64,000 bases of DNA from Emergomyces orientalis. Taxonomy: Eukaryota; Ascomycota; Eurotiomycetes; Onygenales; Ajellomycetaceae. The stretch covers positions 682,001 to 746,000 of the forward strand of contig MOWL01000069.1 of NCBI GenBank assembly GCA_002110485.1, given 5' to 3'. Below, one piece after another: positions 13,012 through 24,735 of the stretch. A model generated the notes under the pieces. It was not told where the DNA came from. It was given only the letters and a program-made list of their open reading frames with translations, and did no database searches. The translations under genes were made by a program, and so were the position numbers. How positions within the stretch are numbered: the first letter of the stretch is position 1; each line of letters begins with the position of its first letter.

Positions 13012-13338
13012 GAAAATTAACCTCTTCTTACAGGAAAAATCGCCGCCCAGTGCTCCCACGCAACTCTGGCCTGTTATAAATACTACTTCGCGCGCGCACC
13101 GGGCTCGCACATCCTCAAACGCTGGGAACGCGGCGGGCAGGCCAAAGTCGCGCTGCAGGTTAAAAGTGAGGAAGAGCTGTTGGTGTTACAAGCGCAGGCT
13201 GTCAGTTTAGGACTGTGTGCACAGGTTATTCAGGACGCAGGCCGGACGCAGATTGCCAGTGGGAGTCGGACGGTGTTGGGGATTTTGGGGCCAAAGGGGG
13301 TCGTGGATGGGGTTACGGGGGGGTTGAAATTGTTGTAA
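12480..13338 (+). CDS. PTH2: Peptidyl-tRNA hydrolase 2 (Pth2/Bit1 type)
   Basis: Cleaves peptidyl-tRNA released from stalled ribosomes, recycling tRNA. Exons 12480-12864 and 13034-13338 give 229 aa. An N-terminal hydrophobic helix (about residues 18-40, with TALIIATAILAGVAG) would anchor it in a membrane, matching the N-terminal anchor known in eukaryotic Pth2. A very acidic linker of Glu, Ser and Gly follows (about residues 75-105). The catalytic domain begins VKLVLVVRTDLGMGKGKIAA, with the family signature QCSHA next, and ends in the usual GP and VDGVTG region. The intron interrupts the conserved GMGKG motif and contains an (ATA)n repeat (about 12980-13011). The start is the only good ATG before the membrane segment. 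Confidence 0.93.
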
Positions 13339-13464
13339 GATATTTCATTTTTATTAAATAAATACCTAGATATATACCTTATTATTTAGACAGGGAGTGG
13401 GTTTGGGGTATGGAGTTTTCTCTTTGGTTTGCATGATTGTTATGGGTTTCTTTTTATTGGTTTG

Positions 13465-13495
<31 letters not shown>

Positions 13496-14333
13496 GTAGA
13501 CACCTAGGTAGGTATGCTGATATTTGCAGCTATGTTGGACATGATTTATGTAGAGTAAGATTCTATTTCTTCAAGTTTTGTGAAATTTCATAGCATTATT
13601 GAACCATTCTTCTTTCTTCACACTCTCCTCCAAATTAAGGCGGGCTCAGAAATGAACGATCGAGTCGAATAATATATGTTGGCAAGTCATGGTTTTTCCC
13701 TAACCTCATCAGCCGACGGCCACATCCCTTCCCCAAGCAAAGGGTTAAGAAGAGACAGAATCGGTAAAGGGAGGTGGAATATGACGCCCTCAGCAAGAAC
13801 CCGGCCATCTCACCGAATTCACCAACCCGCCGAAACGGAAAGGGAGCTCAAGGCAGAGTGTTTAATTCTTTAAAAAAGAGAACCGGGCCGCTGAGATTCC
13901 CTCTGAGATCTGTCGACCGGAAATTGACACCATTAGAGGATAAAAAATAAGATTTTTCCTTGATGGCTCCATGAATCGTCGAGCTGTCCAGCAATAACAA
14001 CCGAAACACAACCAAGAGTACGAATACTCTGGCTGGATCAGGACTACTGGACACAGATCTGGTTTGTTGTGATGAAGAAGAAAGAAAAGAAGAAGGGGAA
14101 AAAAAGAAAGATTTCGATACATATTTTTTTTTTGTAGCTGGGTTGTGATAGACGCTAGACCTGATTTAGTGCGGATCGGATTTAGGTGAAGCTCCGGAGC
14201 TGGGAGCTGCCTACGAGAAGAAGAGCGTGACAGAGTCGAGAACAACGAACGGCCTTGGAACTCTCTTTTGCCTCACAATTTCCAGTCTAACTCACTGAGT
14301 AACAGCGTGTCTTTCCACTCTATCTAAGCAGCC
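13339..14333. other. Intergenic region with TA repeat
   Basis: Holds a (TA)n run near 13468-13494, then featureless sequence leading into the SNU66 promoter. The open frames on both strands in 13676-14245 overlap one another and show no recognisable domain, so I leave them out. Confidence 0.6.
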
Positions 14334-16409
14334 ATGGCAGACGCATTATCTATCGAGCAGAATAATAAGATCCGAGTCGCCCTTGGTCTGAAACCTCTTC
14401 CCGTACCCGGCGCCACCAACAGCAACGATGGCCCCGTCTTCAAACCATCCAGAGCCGACAACGATTCGGATTCCTCAGACGACGAACCAGCAAGCACGCT
14501 AGAATCACGACAGGCACAGGGATACGACAACTGGAAGAAATACCAGGACGAAGCTGAGGCGAAGAAGAAGCGTCAGGAGAAACTGGACGCCATCAAGCGG
14601 GCGCGTGAAAATGCTCAGAAGCTGGCAAAACTGGAGGGCAGGGGACTTGGTGAGGTTGATGAGAAGGAGGCTGCGTTAGATACCAAGAGTTGGCTGATGC
14701 AGCAGAAGAAACGGCAGAGGAAGATTGAGAAGGAACGCGCGAAGAGACTTGCGGAGGAACTTGCGGAGAGGGAGCGGGTTGCGGAGTATACCTCTAAGGA
14801 TCTGGCGGGTGTGAGGGTTGGGCATGAGCTGGGTGATTTTGAGGAGGGTGGGGAACAGATTCTTACGCTTAAGGATACGACGATCGATGAGAATGAGGAA
14901 GAAGGGGATGAGTTGGAGAATATCGATTTACGGGACCGGGAGCAGCTTAATGAGAGACTGGCTTTGAAGAAAAGGAAGACGGTTTATGACCCTAATGACT
15001 TCGATGGGTCTGGTCCCAATTCTATTCTGGCACAGTATGATGAGGAGATTGAAGGGAAAAAGAGGAAGCGGTTTACTCTGGATATTAAGGATATGACTGA
15101 GGAAGAAAGGGAGGCTAAGCGCCAGGATGTGTCGTCAAAGTTAAAAGCGCAGCCTGTTAGCCTCGATGTTATGCCCGAAACTACGGCCACCCCATCTGAT
15201 TATCTGGAAGCTACGGAGATTAAAATCAAGAAACCGAAAAAGAAAAAGACGAAATCCACGAGGCGAAAGGCGGTGGATGAGGATGATATATTCCCAACCA
15301 TTGAAACCACAGATATGCTTAATGGTGGTGGTGCGCAGTCCAATGGAGATAATATGGAAGTAGATTCAGGAGCTGCCAGCAATGGAGTTTCAACCCCCAC
15401 CCCACGGCGATCTGATAAAGACATATCTTTTGTTAACGATGAGGATTTACAAGCATCACTGGCTACTCAAAGACGAGCTGCATTGAAGAAGCGGAAGAAG
15501 CTTCGCCCAGAGGATATTGCAAGACAGCTACGGGAAGAATCGGAGCAAGCGCAGAATGGAATGGATTTGGACAACGCGAATGGCGAGGAAGATGGTCCTG
15601 GCCTGGTTATCGATGAGACATCCGAATTTGTAGCAAACCTACAGCGCCCAACGCTTCCTGATCGTCGCCAGCGTTCAGTCTCACGCCCGAAGGAAGCATC
15701 CCCCGAAGCGAAAGAAGAACAGGACGGAGATGTGGATATGGAGCGGTCGTATAATGATGTTGAGGATGAAGAGGATCTCAAAGAACGCCTGAAGAGAAGC
15801 GAGACTACACCTGCTGCTGAGATCACTGCTACTGGCTTGGAGGAGGAATCGACACTTGACAAAGGCCTTGGTTCTACGCTCGCCATGCTTAAACAGCGTG
15901 GATTAGTAACGGAATCCAACGCAGGCGACCTGAACACCCTCCATCGCGAGCGCCAACGTTTCCTGCAAGAGAAACAGCGGCGCGAAGCAGAAGCAGAGCG
16001 ACGCGCGCGGCTCCAGCGAGAACGCGACCGTACCTCAGGCAAGCTTGACCGCATGTCCGCGCGGGACCGGGAAGAATACGCACGGCAGGAAAACAAGCAG
16101 CGCGACCAGCTAGAGTCACGGCAGATGGCTGAGATCTTCAACCGCGAGTACAAGCCGGACGTCCAGCTGAAGTATGTGGATGAATTTGGCCGGCTGATGG
16201 ACCAAAAAGAGGCGTTCAAGCACCTTTCGCATCAGTTCCATGGCAAGGGCAGCGGGAAGATGAAGACGGAGAAACACCTGAAGAAGATTGAGGAGGAGAA
16301 GAAGCGGGAGGCGATGAGTACGTTGGATAGTAGTCAGCATACAGGGATGAATAATGCGATGGGGGCGACGGCGAGGAGGAATCGGCAGGCTGGGGTTAGG
16401 CTTGGGTGA
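14334..16409 (+). CDS. SNU66: U4/U6.U5 tri-snRNP protein Snu66 / SART-1 family
   Basis: Component of the spliceosomal tri-snRNP needed for spliceosome activation. It is a single uninterrupted exon of 691 aa. The extreme N-terminus (residues about 4-22, ALSIEQNNKIRVALGLKPL) matches the Hub1-interaction (HIND) motif known from Snu66 proteins. The body is highly charged, with long Lys/Arg/Glu-rich helices, acidic serine-rich patches and repeated RRR/KKRKK basic runs. The C-terminal part has the family block with YKPDVQLKYVDEFGR and KEAFKHLSHQFHGKGSGK. Length fits fungal members. The start is set by the HIND motif directly after the first ATG, which has a good context (gccATGg). The protein is nuclear by family. 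Confidence 0.93.
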   Translation: MADALSIEQNNKIRVALGLKPLPVPGATNSNDGPVFKPSRADNDSDSSDDEPASTLESRQAQGYDNWKKYQDEAEAKKKRQEKLDAIKRARENAQKLAKLEGRGLGEVDEKEAALDTKSWLMQQKKRQRKIEKERAKRLAEELAERERVAEYTSKDLAGVRVGHELGDFEEGGEQILTLKDTTIDENEEEGDELENIDLRDREQLNERLALKKRKTVYDPNDFDGSGPNSILAQYDEEIEGKKRKRFTLDIKDMTEEEREAKRQDVSSKLKAQPVSLDVMPETTATPSDYLEATEIKIKKPKKKKTKSTRRKAVDEDDIFPTIETTDMLNGGGAQSNGDNMEVDSGAASNGVSTPTPRRSDKDISFVNDEDLQASLATQRRAALKKRKKLRPEDIARQLREESEQAQNGMDLDNANGEEDGPGLVIDETSEFVANLQRPTLPDRRQRSVSRPKEASPEAKEEQDGDVDMERSYNDVEDEEDLKERLKRSETTPAAEITATGLEEESTLDKGLGSTLAMLKQRGLVTESNAGDLNTLHRERQRFLQEKQRREAEAERRARLQRERDRTSGKLDRMSARDREEYARQENKQRDQLESRQMAEIFNREYKPDVQLKYVDEFGRLMDQKEAFKHLSHQFHGKGSGKMKTEKHLKKIEEEKKREAMSTLDSSQHTGMNNAMGATARRNRQAGVRLG

Positions 16410-17683
16410 GGGGTGTCTGATCGACTACCTAGGTACAAATGGAACTGGGCACACATTGTTTATTCTTATATACTTTTTGCATGCTAGAACCTCCAAAATT
16501 GCAGGACTTCGAAGATTGTGATTTTGCTTTAAACAATCTGTTATAATTAATCTACAGACATATAAAGCTAAAGTTTGACGACTCATGCCAACCAGCGAGG
16601 TCCTAGCAACGAATATGAGTTAATTTATGATCCTTGCTTACAATAATATCTCCCTCCCCAAAATTGTAGTCTGTAGATTCATGTCAACGCCCTCCTTTCA
16701 CCCTCCCTGCAGACATGACTCTCATAAATCGCACTCCAGCCCGCCCACCGTCCATCTTAATGAATTGACTCGGTAAGATTCTATCCATCGTCAATCGATC
16801 ACATGGAAGTGTGGGTCATGGCCACAGATACTAATGGAGCCGAAATCGCAAATCCCATATATATTTTCACCAACGATCCACCTATGTAGCATGAACATCG
16901 AACAGCGGGCATTGCCGGGCTGCAACGTCCATGCATCCTAGCGCTTGAAGAAGCTGTCTGTCAAGCTGTGTGAGAAAGAGACAATAGTCACAGCAAAAGA
17001 AACGAAGATAGATGGTGAATTGCGGCGTTGTTAAATTACTCCGTTTACATGCATCCATTAGCCGAAACCAACCTTGGAATATTCAACTTTCTCTCGTACG
17101 ATTCGAGAACAACCCGCCGGAGTTAGCCTGACAGGCTAGCTAGCTCACCCTAATCCTTGTAGTAGCTGTACGTTGCAGCTATTCCTCTTCTGCCCCGACT
17201 GCGACCACAAAGTCCACATGTACTGCTACCTGGCCAATTGTAGGGGTAAAGGTGCAGGACAAGGTACTAGAACTTCCCCGGATCCCACAGCACCAGAATT
17301 CGGCACTCGGAGTGTTTGGGCGGTTTATTTTCTGTTATTATTTCTGGGCTTTAAAACAAACTCGGTTAAAACGAACGGGAATTTCGGTGAAGGGAAGAAG
17401 AAAAAGCAATTACTGGGTGTTTGGAACTGGCCGGGGAACAAAGGGCGAGAGAGACGTCGTTGCTTGAACTTTTGATTTTTTTTTTGAACTTTTTTTCTTT
17501 CTTCCTCCTCCGATATTCTCCCTTAGACACAACCAATAATCCCCATCTTTATTCACAAGCTAATAATATTCCTCAGACTCATTAGCTGTCAATCGTTCTT
17601 TTATACTTGCTCAGCTTTTTAAATATAATATAATTCCAAAACCCCTGTCGTTTTCCTGTTCTGCTAGAACGTCAGATATCGCC
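16410..17683. other. Intergenic region upstream of aspartate aminotransferase
   Basis: No gene supported. An open frame at 17173-17475 has a cysteine-rich start but no homology I recognise and runs into low-complexity residues. The last 200 bases are pyrimidine-rich and form the likely promoter and leader of the next gene. Confidence 0.55.
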
Positions 17684-19493
17684 ATGTTGTCCACTTTGAG
17701 AGTCGCCAGCCGACAGGCTGCGACTCGCGATGCCACCACGCGGATGTTCGTTGCCGGTGCCCGTCCAGCTTCCACCTGGTCCAATGTGCCCCAAGGCCCT
17801 CCGGTATGCCTATGTCCCGCTGATTGATTCTAAGGAATTATCGGGACTGCAATTGCTGACCGCGCCCGTCGTTGTCTAGGATGCGATTTTGGGCATCACG
17901 GAGGCCTTTAAGGCGGACTCATTCAAGGAGAAGATCAACCTTGGTGTTGGAGCTTACCGTACGTATATTATATCGTTTTGTCTTTAGCTCATTATCTATT
18001 TTCCTAGAATCCATTCGCTAATCATAACTCTTCCTATCGGCTAGGTGATGACCAAGGAAAACCTTACGTTCTCCCCTCCGTCCGCGCCGCGGAGGACAAG
18101 GTGATCAAATCGACCCTCGACAAGGAATACACCGGCATCACCGGTGTCCCCGCCTTCACCAAGGCCGCTGCCTCCCTCGCCTTTGGCGCTTCCAGTCCCG
18201 CCATCAAAGAGGACCGCATCGCCATCACCCAAACCATCTCTGGCACCGGCGCCCTCCGGATAGGCGGCGCCTTCCTCGAACGTTTCTACCCGCACGGCAA
18301 GAAGATCTACATCCCCACCCCAAGCTGGGCCAACCATGCCGCCGTCTTCAAGGACTCGGGGCTCCAGGTCGAGAAATACCGCTACTACAACAAAGACACC
18401 ATCGGACTCGATTTCGAGGGCATGATTGCCGATATTCAAGCTGCTCCTAAGAACAGCGTTTTTTTACTGCATGCCTGTGCGCATAACCCGACGGGCATTG
18501 ACCCGACTGAAGCCCAATGGCGCCAGATTAGCGACGTGATGAAGTCCAAGGGACACTTTGCGTTCTTCGATATGGCCTATCAAGGCTTTGCTAGTGGGGA
18601 TACGGATCGCGATGCATTTGCGCTGCGCCATTTCTTGGCTGAGGGGCATGGAATTGTGCTGTGTCAGAGCTTTGCGAAGAATATGGTAAGGAGATACGCA
18701 CCATACAACGAGCCAGGCGACCTGTCAAAATCATTGAAACCTTTTGCTAATTATGTCCCCTGTTACTTGCTTCAGGGCCTTTACGGTGAACGAGTCGGTA
18801 CATTTTCCGTTGTCTGCGAGTCTGCCGAGGAGAAGAAGCGCATTGATTCGCAGATCAAGATCCTCGTCCGCCCCTTGTACTCTAGCCCGCCCGTCCACGG
18901 CGCCCGCATTGCCTCGACGATCCTCAACGACCCTGCGCTCAACAAGCAATGGCTCGGTGAGGTGAAGGGCATGGCTGATCGCATTATCAAGATGCGTGCG
19001 CTCCTCAAGGAGAATCTGGAGGCGCTTGGCAGTAAGCAGGATTGGAGCCATATTACTAGCCAGGTACGTTATTTTCATTTTTTTAACATCTTTTCATATG
19101 TTGTACTATGAAACTGGTTTCAAGGCTAACGACAATGTTTTATAAACAATATAGATTGGAATGTTCGCGTATACTGGCTTGAAACCTGAGCAGATGGACA
19201 AGCTTGCTAAAGAGGTACGTCCCCAAGTCCCATTTTTTATGCTCGTTTTTCTATTTTTTCAAATTTTCTTTTTGTGAAATCGCCCAACATGCAAATCGTA
19301 TCGTATCACTGCTCTCTTACACCTCAAAAAACCCCCCATTCTCTCCCCTTCTACCAGAGCCACACTGACATCTCCGTTTTTCCCTATGTAGCACTCCGTC
19401 TATGCCACCAAAGACGGCCGCATCTCCGTTGCTGGCATCACCAGCGCCAATGTCAAGAGACTGGCGGAGTCCATCTACAAAGTCACCGGATAA
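17684..19493 (+). CDS. Aspartate aminotransferase, mitochondrial
   Basis: PLP-dependent transfer of the amino group between aspartate and 2-oxoglutarate, part of the malate-aspartate shuttle. There are six exons: 17684-17803, 17880-17958, 18045-18685, 18776-19063, 19155-19214 and 19392-19493, giving 429 aa with every join in phase. The first exon codes for a mitochondrial targeting peptide rich in Arg, Ala, Ser and Thr. The mature enzyme contains NLGVGAYR, the substrate-binding HNPTG (in CAHNPTGIDP), FDMAYQGFASGD and the PLP-lysine motif SFAKNMGLYGERVG, Lys278 here, which is split by intron 3. The C-terminus carries the small-domain sequence QIGMFAYTGL and DGRISVAGI. The targeting peptide distinguishes it from the cytosolic paralogue. 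Confidence 0.95.
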
Positions 19494-20814
19494 AAAGTTG
19501 ACAAAAATGATTTCGAATAAAATGAAAATATACACATTGTCCCACTTCCGAAGAGAAAGAAAAGGTTTTAGATTAGATTTTTCTTTTGATATTCGTTTCC
19601 TTGTGTTTATCTGTTGCCCAAAAGGTCAGGACGCACAACCTGATATGGTATATTTTTGCTATCGTCGTCGTTGTCATGTATGCTCCTCCTCATCTTTTTG
19701 GCCAGGATTCCAGTGTCCGTTGCATAACCTACTCCCCTTACTTTTTGATTTTGGTTCTGATTTTGGTTCGTGTGTTGTTTATTGTTTACCTGCGAAGCCT
19801 GCCTGCGTAATGATGTACTTGTACGTTTCTTGAAATTCCCTTGTTGTATGTCGTGGGCCATCTGCGGGTATTTATTTAAATATTTATACTTTTTCAATGC
19901 TTCTAATTCTACATCAGAACTTGCTTTTTATCCGTTCCATGTATGCTCCCTCCAATGCTTAAATACCCTCACCATCTACCCCATACTCCTCCGTACCCAT
20001 TGATTCCCCAGAAACACAGAGAAAGCAAGGCTCAGTAGCCTGCTCATCGTTCAGTTTTTTTTCTTTTTGCAATGCACCATGAACTCCACAATCCTAGAGC
20101 AGGAAACCCGCCGTTTTGTGGTGGTAGATCAGTGGAATCGAAGCCCATGCGGGTATTAATACGAATGCGAATACGAATGCCAATGGCGTTGTGTGAGATG
20201 CAATTCATGGACATGTTGATGATGAAGTCATGTAATGACTTATTAACAAACATATTGCCACTGCAATGGAATGCTGTATATGATTCGAAATATCTCCTTA
20301 ATGTTTGAACAGCAGCCCATAGTACCTAGGAATTCATACACAACATAAGACAGCAGGATTCGAATTTGAACAAGAATCGTCTTTTGCCATATTGTTACTG
20401 TAACTATGTGTACCGCTCACATGCTTCAACCGAGGGAAAAATACGTAGATGACTTGGCAAACATTGGCCTCTGATTGGCCAGAAATATGGATGCCCGGCA
20501 TTTACGTACGAGGGGAGGAAGCTATAGCTAAGGTACCAGCAGGGTACCTGTATCCCCAGTATCCCGTAGCTGGCAGCAGAGGTACCCTCTATGTATAGCC
20601 TTATGCTCCAACGGATTCCCCACCTTGTATTGTCGGCAAACCTGAGCCCGAGCAGCTTCATCCATTTCCCCATCCAGAAATAATCATAATGCCCTAACTT
20701 CTTCTCTTCTTTTCTTTATATTGATCTTCTATCCCTTCCCCAGAGCCTGAGAGTTCCCTCATCCGCCTACAATCCTCCCACCCCGAGGTATTCCTCCCTC
20801 TCATTTCCTCCACC
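19494..20814. other. Intergenic region between aspartate aminotransferase and DPL1
   Basis: No gene seen. The left half is T-rich 3' flank. Around 20500-20600 there is a patch of repeated GGTACC-like words. The bases before 20815 are CT-rich and are taken as the DPL1 leader. Confidence 0.55.
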
Positions 20815-22773
20815 ATGCCCTCCACTGCAATGCTTCCCGTCGCCCTGCAGAATAAATTGATATCCGCAAGCAAATCCTCCTCCGGCATCTTTTCCTCAGC
20901 AAGCTTCAATCTGTACGTATATATATAATACGTATTCGTGTAACCTGATTCTTCCAGCGCATAACTAACCTTCGCTCCCTCCGCTAGATTCCGTAATCTC
21001 GTCTTCTTCCTCTTCCTTTTCCGCCTTGCCCGCAGATCCTTCTACACCCTCCGCGGCCATGGACCCCTAGGTACCATCTGCAATGTCTACTCCTATATAC
21101 GCTTGGTTTTCTACTCTATCTTCCTCCGTGCCCCCGGTGTCCGCGGCCAGGTGGATAAACAAGTGTCCACTGCTCTCGCTAAGCTGGAAGCAAAACTTGC
21201 TCCACAGACCCCTGGCATCCTCAAGAACACAGACCTGCCGAAGCAGGGCTGGAGCCATGACCGCGTTCGCGCGGAACTGGATAAGCTTGCTGGTATGGAG
21301 CACACCAAATGGGAGGAAGGTAGAGTCAGCGGCGCCGTTTACCATGGCGGGGATGAGTTAGTTGGGCTGCAGACGACTGCTTTCGGCCAGTTTGCTGTTG
21401 CTAATCCTATCCATCCCGATGTCTTTCCTGGTGTAAGGAAGATGGAGGCGGAGATTGTAGCTATGGTGAGTTGTTTTAATGCTTTTGCCTTTATTCACTT
21501 CTTGTTATTTTCCCTTAATGACATATTTAATGTATGTGTGTAGGTGCTTGGGCTGTTCAATGCGCCGGAGGGCGGAGCAGGTGTAACCACTGGTGGTGGC
21601 ACGGAATCGATTCTCATGGCCTGTTTGTCTGCACGACAGAAAGCCTACGTCGAGCGACGAGTCACTGAGCCAGAGATGTAAGCTCTCCAGCTTCTCCTTC
21701 AGCGAGCGACTTTCCTGCTTGGAAACTTTTTATTATTATTACAGCGCTTAACCTCTTCTAGGATCATCCCTCGCACGGCCCATGCGGCTTTCAATAAAGC
21801 CTGCCAATATTTCGGCATCAAGCTTCACACCGTCCCCTGTCCCGCCCCCGACTACAAAGCTGACATCCGCTCCATTCGCCGCCTCATCAACCCAAACACA
21901 ATCCTTCTCGTCGGTTCCGCCCCAAACTTCCCCCACGGCATCGTCGATGACATTCCAGCCCTCTCCCGCCTAGCCGTCAAGCACAAAATCCCCCTCCACG
22001 TCGACTGCTGCCTGGGATCCTTCGTCATCGCCTTCCTTAAACGCGCCGGCTATCCGTCCCCTTACGAAGAGCAGGGCGGCTTCGACTTCCGCCTGCCTGG
22101 CGTCACCAGCATCAGCGTCGACACTCACAAATACGGCTTCGCCCCCAAGGGTAACTCCGTCGTCCTCTACCGCAACCGCACCTTGCGCAGCTACCAATAC
22201 TTCATCCTCCCTAACTGGTCTGGCGGCGTCTATGCTTCCCCATCAATCGCCGGCTCGCGACCCGGCGCCCTCATCGCCGGCTGCTGGACTAGTCTCATGG
22301 CCATGGGCGAATCCGGATACATCGACAGCTGCCACCAGATCATCGTTGCGGCCCGCACGCTCGAGCAGGCCATCCTCGAGCACCCAACCCTCTCAACCGC
22401 GCTCACCGTCATAGGGAAACCAATGGTTAGCGTCGTCTCGTGGGCGTCCACGGCGCCGGAAATCGATATTTATGACATCGCTGACGCACTGTCTGCCAAG
22501 GGTTGGCATCTGAACGCCCTCCAGTCCCCACCTGCCATGCATGTGGCGTTTACAGTACCTACCGCTGCCGCTGTGGAGAAGCTTATTGCGGACCTTGTCT
22601 TTGTGGTTGAGCAGGAGAGGGCGAAGGTGGCAGAGCGCAAGAGGCTGGGGCTGAAGGTTGAGAAGGGGAAGGGTGATGCGTCAGCGCTGTATGGGGTTGC
22701 GGGGAGTATTCCGGATAAGAGCATTGTGAGTAGGCTTGCGGAGGGATTTTTGGATACGTTGTATCTTGCTTGA
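20815..22773 (+). CDS. DPL1: Sphingosine-1-phosphate lyase
   Basis: Cleaves phosphorylated sphingoid bases to a fatty aldehyde and phosphoethanolamine, the exit step of sphingolipid breakdown, at the endoplasmic reticulum. Exons 20815-20912, 20988-21465, 21544-21677 and 21762-22773 give 573 aa. Exon 2 opens with a phenylalanine/leucine-rich membrane segment (about residues 33-45), as expected of the ER-anchored family. The catalytic domain shows SGAVYHGGDEL, the glycine-rich TTGGGTESI, PLHVDCCLGSF and the PLP lysine in SVDTHKYGFAPKG, Lys360 in this model. GVYASPSIAGSRPG follows. The start chosen is the ATG that splices into the membrane segment. The N-terminal 30 residues are the least conserved and least certain part. 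Confidence 0.94.
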
Positions 22774-23876
22774 TTCTTGGAAAAAGAAAGGGAAAGCAAT
22801 GAAAGGAAGGAAGGAAATTCAGGGCGGGGCGGGGAGGGGCGGGGCTGGGCGGGGTGTGGTGGAATGAAAGGAGTGGACGGGAATATGTGGGTGGTTTCTA
22901 AAATATGCATTGCAGGTTTGCTGGGTTGTTCTTTAGAGCTGGTGTTATTCTTTTATCTTGTTTTGCTTTTAACCTTTTTTTTTCTGCTTGAATGGGCCTG
23001 TACAGTTCCCTTTTTGCTTCATGAGTAACTGGCTTAGGGGTTAATGTGTACTCTTGAAAATTTCGAATGTTTGTCTATGGAGTATATAATTCTAGTTTTC
23101 ACTTGTTAATTTTTCTACATGGCTTTATTAGGTCTCTTACTCTTCTCGTCGTATGTTGTTTTCTTGGATGGGCACAAGGGAGTGGTGGAATTTCAGGTCT
23201 AAAGAGGGGTTCATCATGAATAGTAAAACAAAATACAACATATATGCAAAATATAACATGTTCACAGATTTTATTTGACTAATAATAATAATAATGATTG
23301 GTAATGAATTTTTTTTTTTTTTTTGGAATTAAGTTGAATAGGGAGGAAAAAGGGGATCTAGCTACTATACACTATGTGTGCTGTACATACGGGAAGGAAA
23401 AGGAATGATGCTATGCAATATACAGAAATAAAAATGAAAAAAGCAAAAAGGGGTGTTCAGAAACATGACGTGAACTGGTCAACTATGCGGGAGCTCTGGC
23501 AAAGATGGTGGCGGGGGGGAGGAGGCGAGGTCCGGAAGCAGTGTGCTTCTTATCGAATGTCGGAATATTATATGAATGGCTGATCTGTGTCCATTGCGGG
23601 GATTGTATATGTGTTGTGTCGGCCCATGTTGTGTCCAAAAATTGGGGAGAATAGCCCAATTTGCTAGGGTTAGATTGGCTGAGAGAAATTCGATATGAAG
23701 ATGGTGGTATGAAGAGACACGCTATACGGCTCACGCTCTCATGTCCCGGACTCGTAGATAAATGGTTGGACTCGCCTGGGCCAGATGCCCTCCTCCCAAG
23801 CCATCTTCTATCTCCTACTCAAACAATTCCCTAGAACACTATATATGTATCTATATATAAAATAAATATAACTGCC
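22774..23876. other. Convergent intergenic region
   Basis: Lies between the 3' ends of DPL1 and the minus-strand ribosomal protein gene. It begins with G-rich GGGGCGGGG-type repeats (about 22820-22860) and then becomes AT-rich. No gene seen. Confidence 0.6.
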
Positions 23877-24161
23877 TCACGCCTCCCTCTTCGCCCTAAA
23901 CACCTCCTCCGCGTTTTTCTCAATATAATACCCGGGATCCGGCTTCCGCTCCAAATGCACCTCCATCTTCGTCAGCGGCTTGTCCACTTCCCGTACAGAC
24001 ACTAGCTCTTTCACTTTCATGATCTGTCCGGCCACGTCGGGCGTTACGGGGTAAAAAACGGTTTGCATTCGCTTTTTGAGGCCGAGGGCCATGAGGACTC
24101 CTGTTGTCCTTCGGGGCAAACCGATGGCAGATCGGATGAGTGTTATGCGGAAGTATGTCAT
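23877..24161 (-). CDS. MRPL33: Mitochondrial large-subunit ribosomal protein uL30m
   Basis: Ribosomal protein of the mitochondrial large subunit, L30 family. It is a single exon of 94 aa beginning MTYFRITLIRSAIGLP. The family signature is visible: a short first strand, then ARG-type SAIGLPRR, LGLKKRMQTVFYP, and the second helix ending in VKELVSVREV. A C-terminal tail of about 30 residues, longer than the bacterial protein, is usual for fungal versions. There is no separate cleavable targeting peptide, which matches the yeast homologue. The gene is read away from SEC6, so the two may share upstream DNA. Confidence 0.88.
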   Translation of the reverse strand: MTYFRITLIRSAIGLPRRTTGVLMALGLKKRMQTVFYPVTPDVAGQIMKVKELVSVREVDKPLTKMEVHLERKPDPGYYIEKNAEEVFRAKREA

Positions 24162-24735
24162 TTTTGCTAGTATGGGGTAGGCGATCAGAGCTTGCGCGCG
24201 TCAGGGGCGTATGTTTGTGTATATGTTTTCTGTGTTACTCATAGGTTCACGTAGCAACCGTTGAACTTTTCGGTTCCGGCGACGGCAGGGCGTGGGTGGG
24301 AAGGTAATAAGTGGTTTGTTTTGTCACTCTGTTGCCTTCCGTTGGCCAAAGAACAGTCCTAACTTTTCTTTTCACACAAAAACAGTATGCGCAGCTGCAA
24401 CTTTCTTCGAGGGTAAAGTTGGTGTTTCCGCTTGCTTCGCCAATTCCCTGATGCTCAGCTTGCCCGGCGAACGCAGTTGGTCCTGCTCGTTTCACGGCGA
24501 TTCCGTGTCTTTATGCTCCCAAGGCTGGTCGAACTCGAAGGGTTTGTTCCACAAGTATCGTACAATCGCGATTCCAGGTCCTCCGCTATTCACTTCGTGG
24601 GCCGATAAATCTACTTGAACAACCCAGAGAGGGTTTCTGTCAACAAACACAACCACTGCTGCGATGGTTCTAGCAAAAGTGGTGCTTCTTTCTCTTGGTA
24701 TCTGCAATTCTCAAGCAGAGTCGATCTGATTCAAA

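Noticed and set aside
17297..17312. GAATTCGGCAC-like string resembling a cDNA-library EcoRI adapter
   Set aside because: It departs from the adapter after GGCAC, there is no vector or poly-A junction beside it, and it sits in normal intergenic context. Taken as chance.
17173..17475. 100-codon frame starting with CPDCDHKVH, reminiscent of a zinc finger
   Set aside because: The cysteine pattern is incomplete and the remainder is low-complexity. It lies in the upstream region of the aminotransferase gene.
24247..24707. Overlapping frames on both strands between uL30m and SEC6
   Set aside because: They are mutually exclusive shadows with no domain. The region is better read as divergent promoter and leader DNA.
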